A program made the translations under genes and the position numbers. DNA of 64,000 bases from Hymenolepis diminuta (lineage: Eukaryota; Platyhelminthes; Cestoda; Cyclophyllidea; Hymenolepididae): contig CAADRB010000025.1 of the NCBI GenBank assembly GCA_900708905.1, forward strand, positions 693,656 to 757,655, read 5' to 3'. Numbering within the stretch: the stretch's first letter is position 1; the number at the start of each line of letters is the position of its first letter. Positions 63,088 through 64,000 of this stretch are shown piece after piece. The notes beneath the pieces were generated by a model that made no database searches, was not told the DNA's origin, and worked only from the letters and a program-made list of their open reading frames with translations.

Positions 63088-64000
63088 TAGGTCTAGATGG
63101 GGATGTTATAAGTAGTGATATTCTTACAATACTGAAAGGTGTAGAATAAAGTCCTCGCTATGAGGAGGAAAAGTTCTATAAGCGTCAGTTTGTTCAAAGG
63201 CGGAAGAATGCTGCAACGTGAAATGTAAGTAGTTAATTTCGCTGGAATACATAAGATCTTAATGAAACAAGTACGTCAATCTTTTGTTATGCTTATGACA
63301 CTATTTTGATAAAACACCCCCCCCCCCTTTAGTAATTTTTCAACCTTTGAAATGAAAAAATACACATAATTACTCGAAAACCCAAGCATCAATGCTAAAC
63401 AGAGGACACCAAAACAACTTGCAAGAGCTGCAAATAAATTGTGGCTAAATTCACAGTGTTGAGCCGTAATTAAGTTTACTGAATTATTTAGCTTTCAAGA
63501 GAGAAAGTGAATTTAGTTGGATAAAATATTTAATCATTCAATGTTTTATATCTATTTAGTGATGAAATTTCAGTTAATTACCAATTTTAATCAACAACAA
63601 ATGTGCTTAGCAAACTGATTCCCCGTTGTTTTTTCTGAAAACTTCTCAGTGTTATTTTAGTAGAAATAATTTTAATAATTGCCTCGAATAGTTTTAACTA
63701 CATTGTTGTTTTTTTTGTAGTCTTGAGTTTTGCATGACCATTCTTGGAGGTCCTTACAATGGTTTGGGAATGTGCATTCGTGTTGACTTCAAAGTGTGCC
63801 ATTAACTAGGTGCGATTTTGGGGGTTTAAACATATTGAAATCTCCATAGGTGGTCTGATTTTCACGCCTATTTTCTGAACTCTTGCCGATAAATTCAAAC
63901 TGCTTTTCAACTACAATCTAGCAAACTACGCATTCTAATGACTCGACTAATTAAAATAAAGTGAGATTTGGTGTTATATCACAAAAAAATAGTTAATAGT
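63088..64000. other. upstream flank of ATG4
   Basis: No supported gene. It should contain the ATG4 promoter. A run of 11 C lies at 63317-63327. Confidence 0.4.

Overview
The window is eukaryotic nuclear DNA: AT-rich, with sparse genes split by short GT-AG introns and much degenerate repeat DNA. Intron sizes of 33 to about 100 nt, the protein sequences and the repeat types suggest a parasitic flatworm, most likely a tapeworm. This is inference; the genus cannot be read from the sequence.

Region by region: (1) About 1-25,300 holds no gene I can support. It carries three copies of a ~380-bp solo-LTR-like repeat (3202, 14501, 17120), an inverted pair of a ~420-bp repeat (5725 and 12024), a dead mariner-like element (about 7020-8237), a tRNA-derived SINE-like copy (23875) and an AT-rich hairpin (17585). 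(2) 25,355-53,982 is one giant inverted repeat: two arms of 11,258 bp (25355-36612 and 42725-53982) with a 6,112-bp loop. Matching positions always sum to 79,337, with no indel detected. Even an ambiguous base N is mirrored (26543 and 52794). Each arm carries a ~0.98-kb mariner-like element, a SINE-like copy and a possible single-pass membrane-protein gene. The loop carries an intact, diverged casein kinase 2 alpha (CK2 alpha) paralogue. (3) 54,064-63,087 is a compact gene cluster: canonical CK2 alpha (minus), EXOSC4/RRP41 exosome subunit (plus, divergent from CK2 alpha across ~950 bp) and the autophagy protease ATG4 (minus, nine exons resolved, last exon unresolved). LTR- and SINE-like DNA lies between EXOSC4 and ATG4 and inside ATG4 introns.

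The main result is the CK2 alpha locus. The canonical gene ends 81 bp outside one palindrome arm. A diverged remnant of the same C-terminal coding sequence abuts the outer end of the other arm. A third, complete relative with the same intron positions sits in the loop. That relative has lost CK2 hallmarks (DWG to [11 protein letters not shown] to HRDIKPEN, altered glycine loop and basic cluster) but keeps the general kinase catalytic residues. Both ends of the identical arms are flanked by weaker, diverged homology, which argues for an old inverted duplication later homogenised. The mirrored N warns that the assembly may have used one consensus for both arms.
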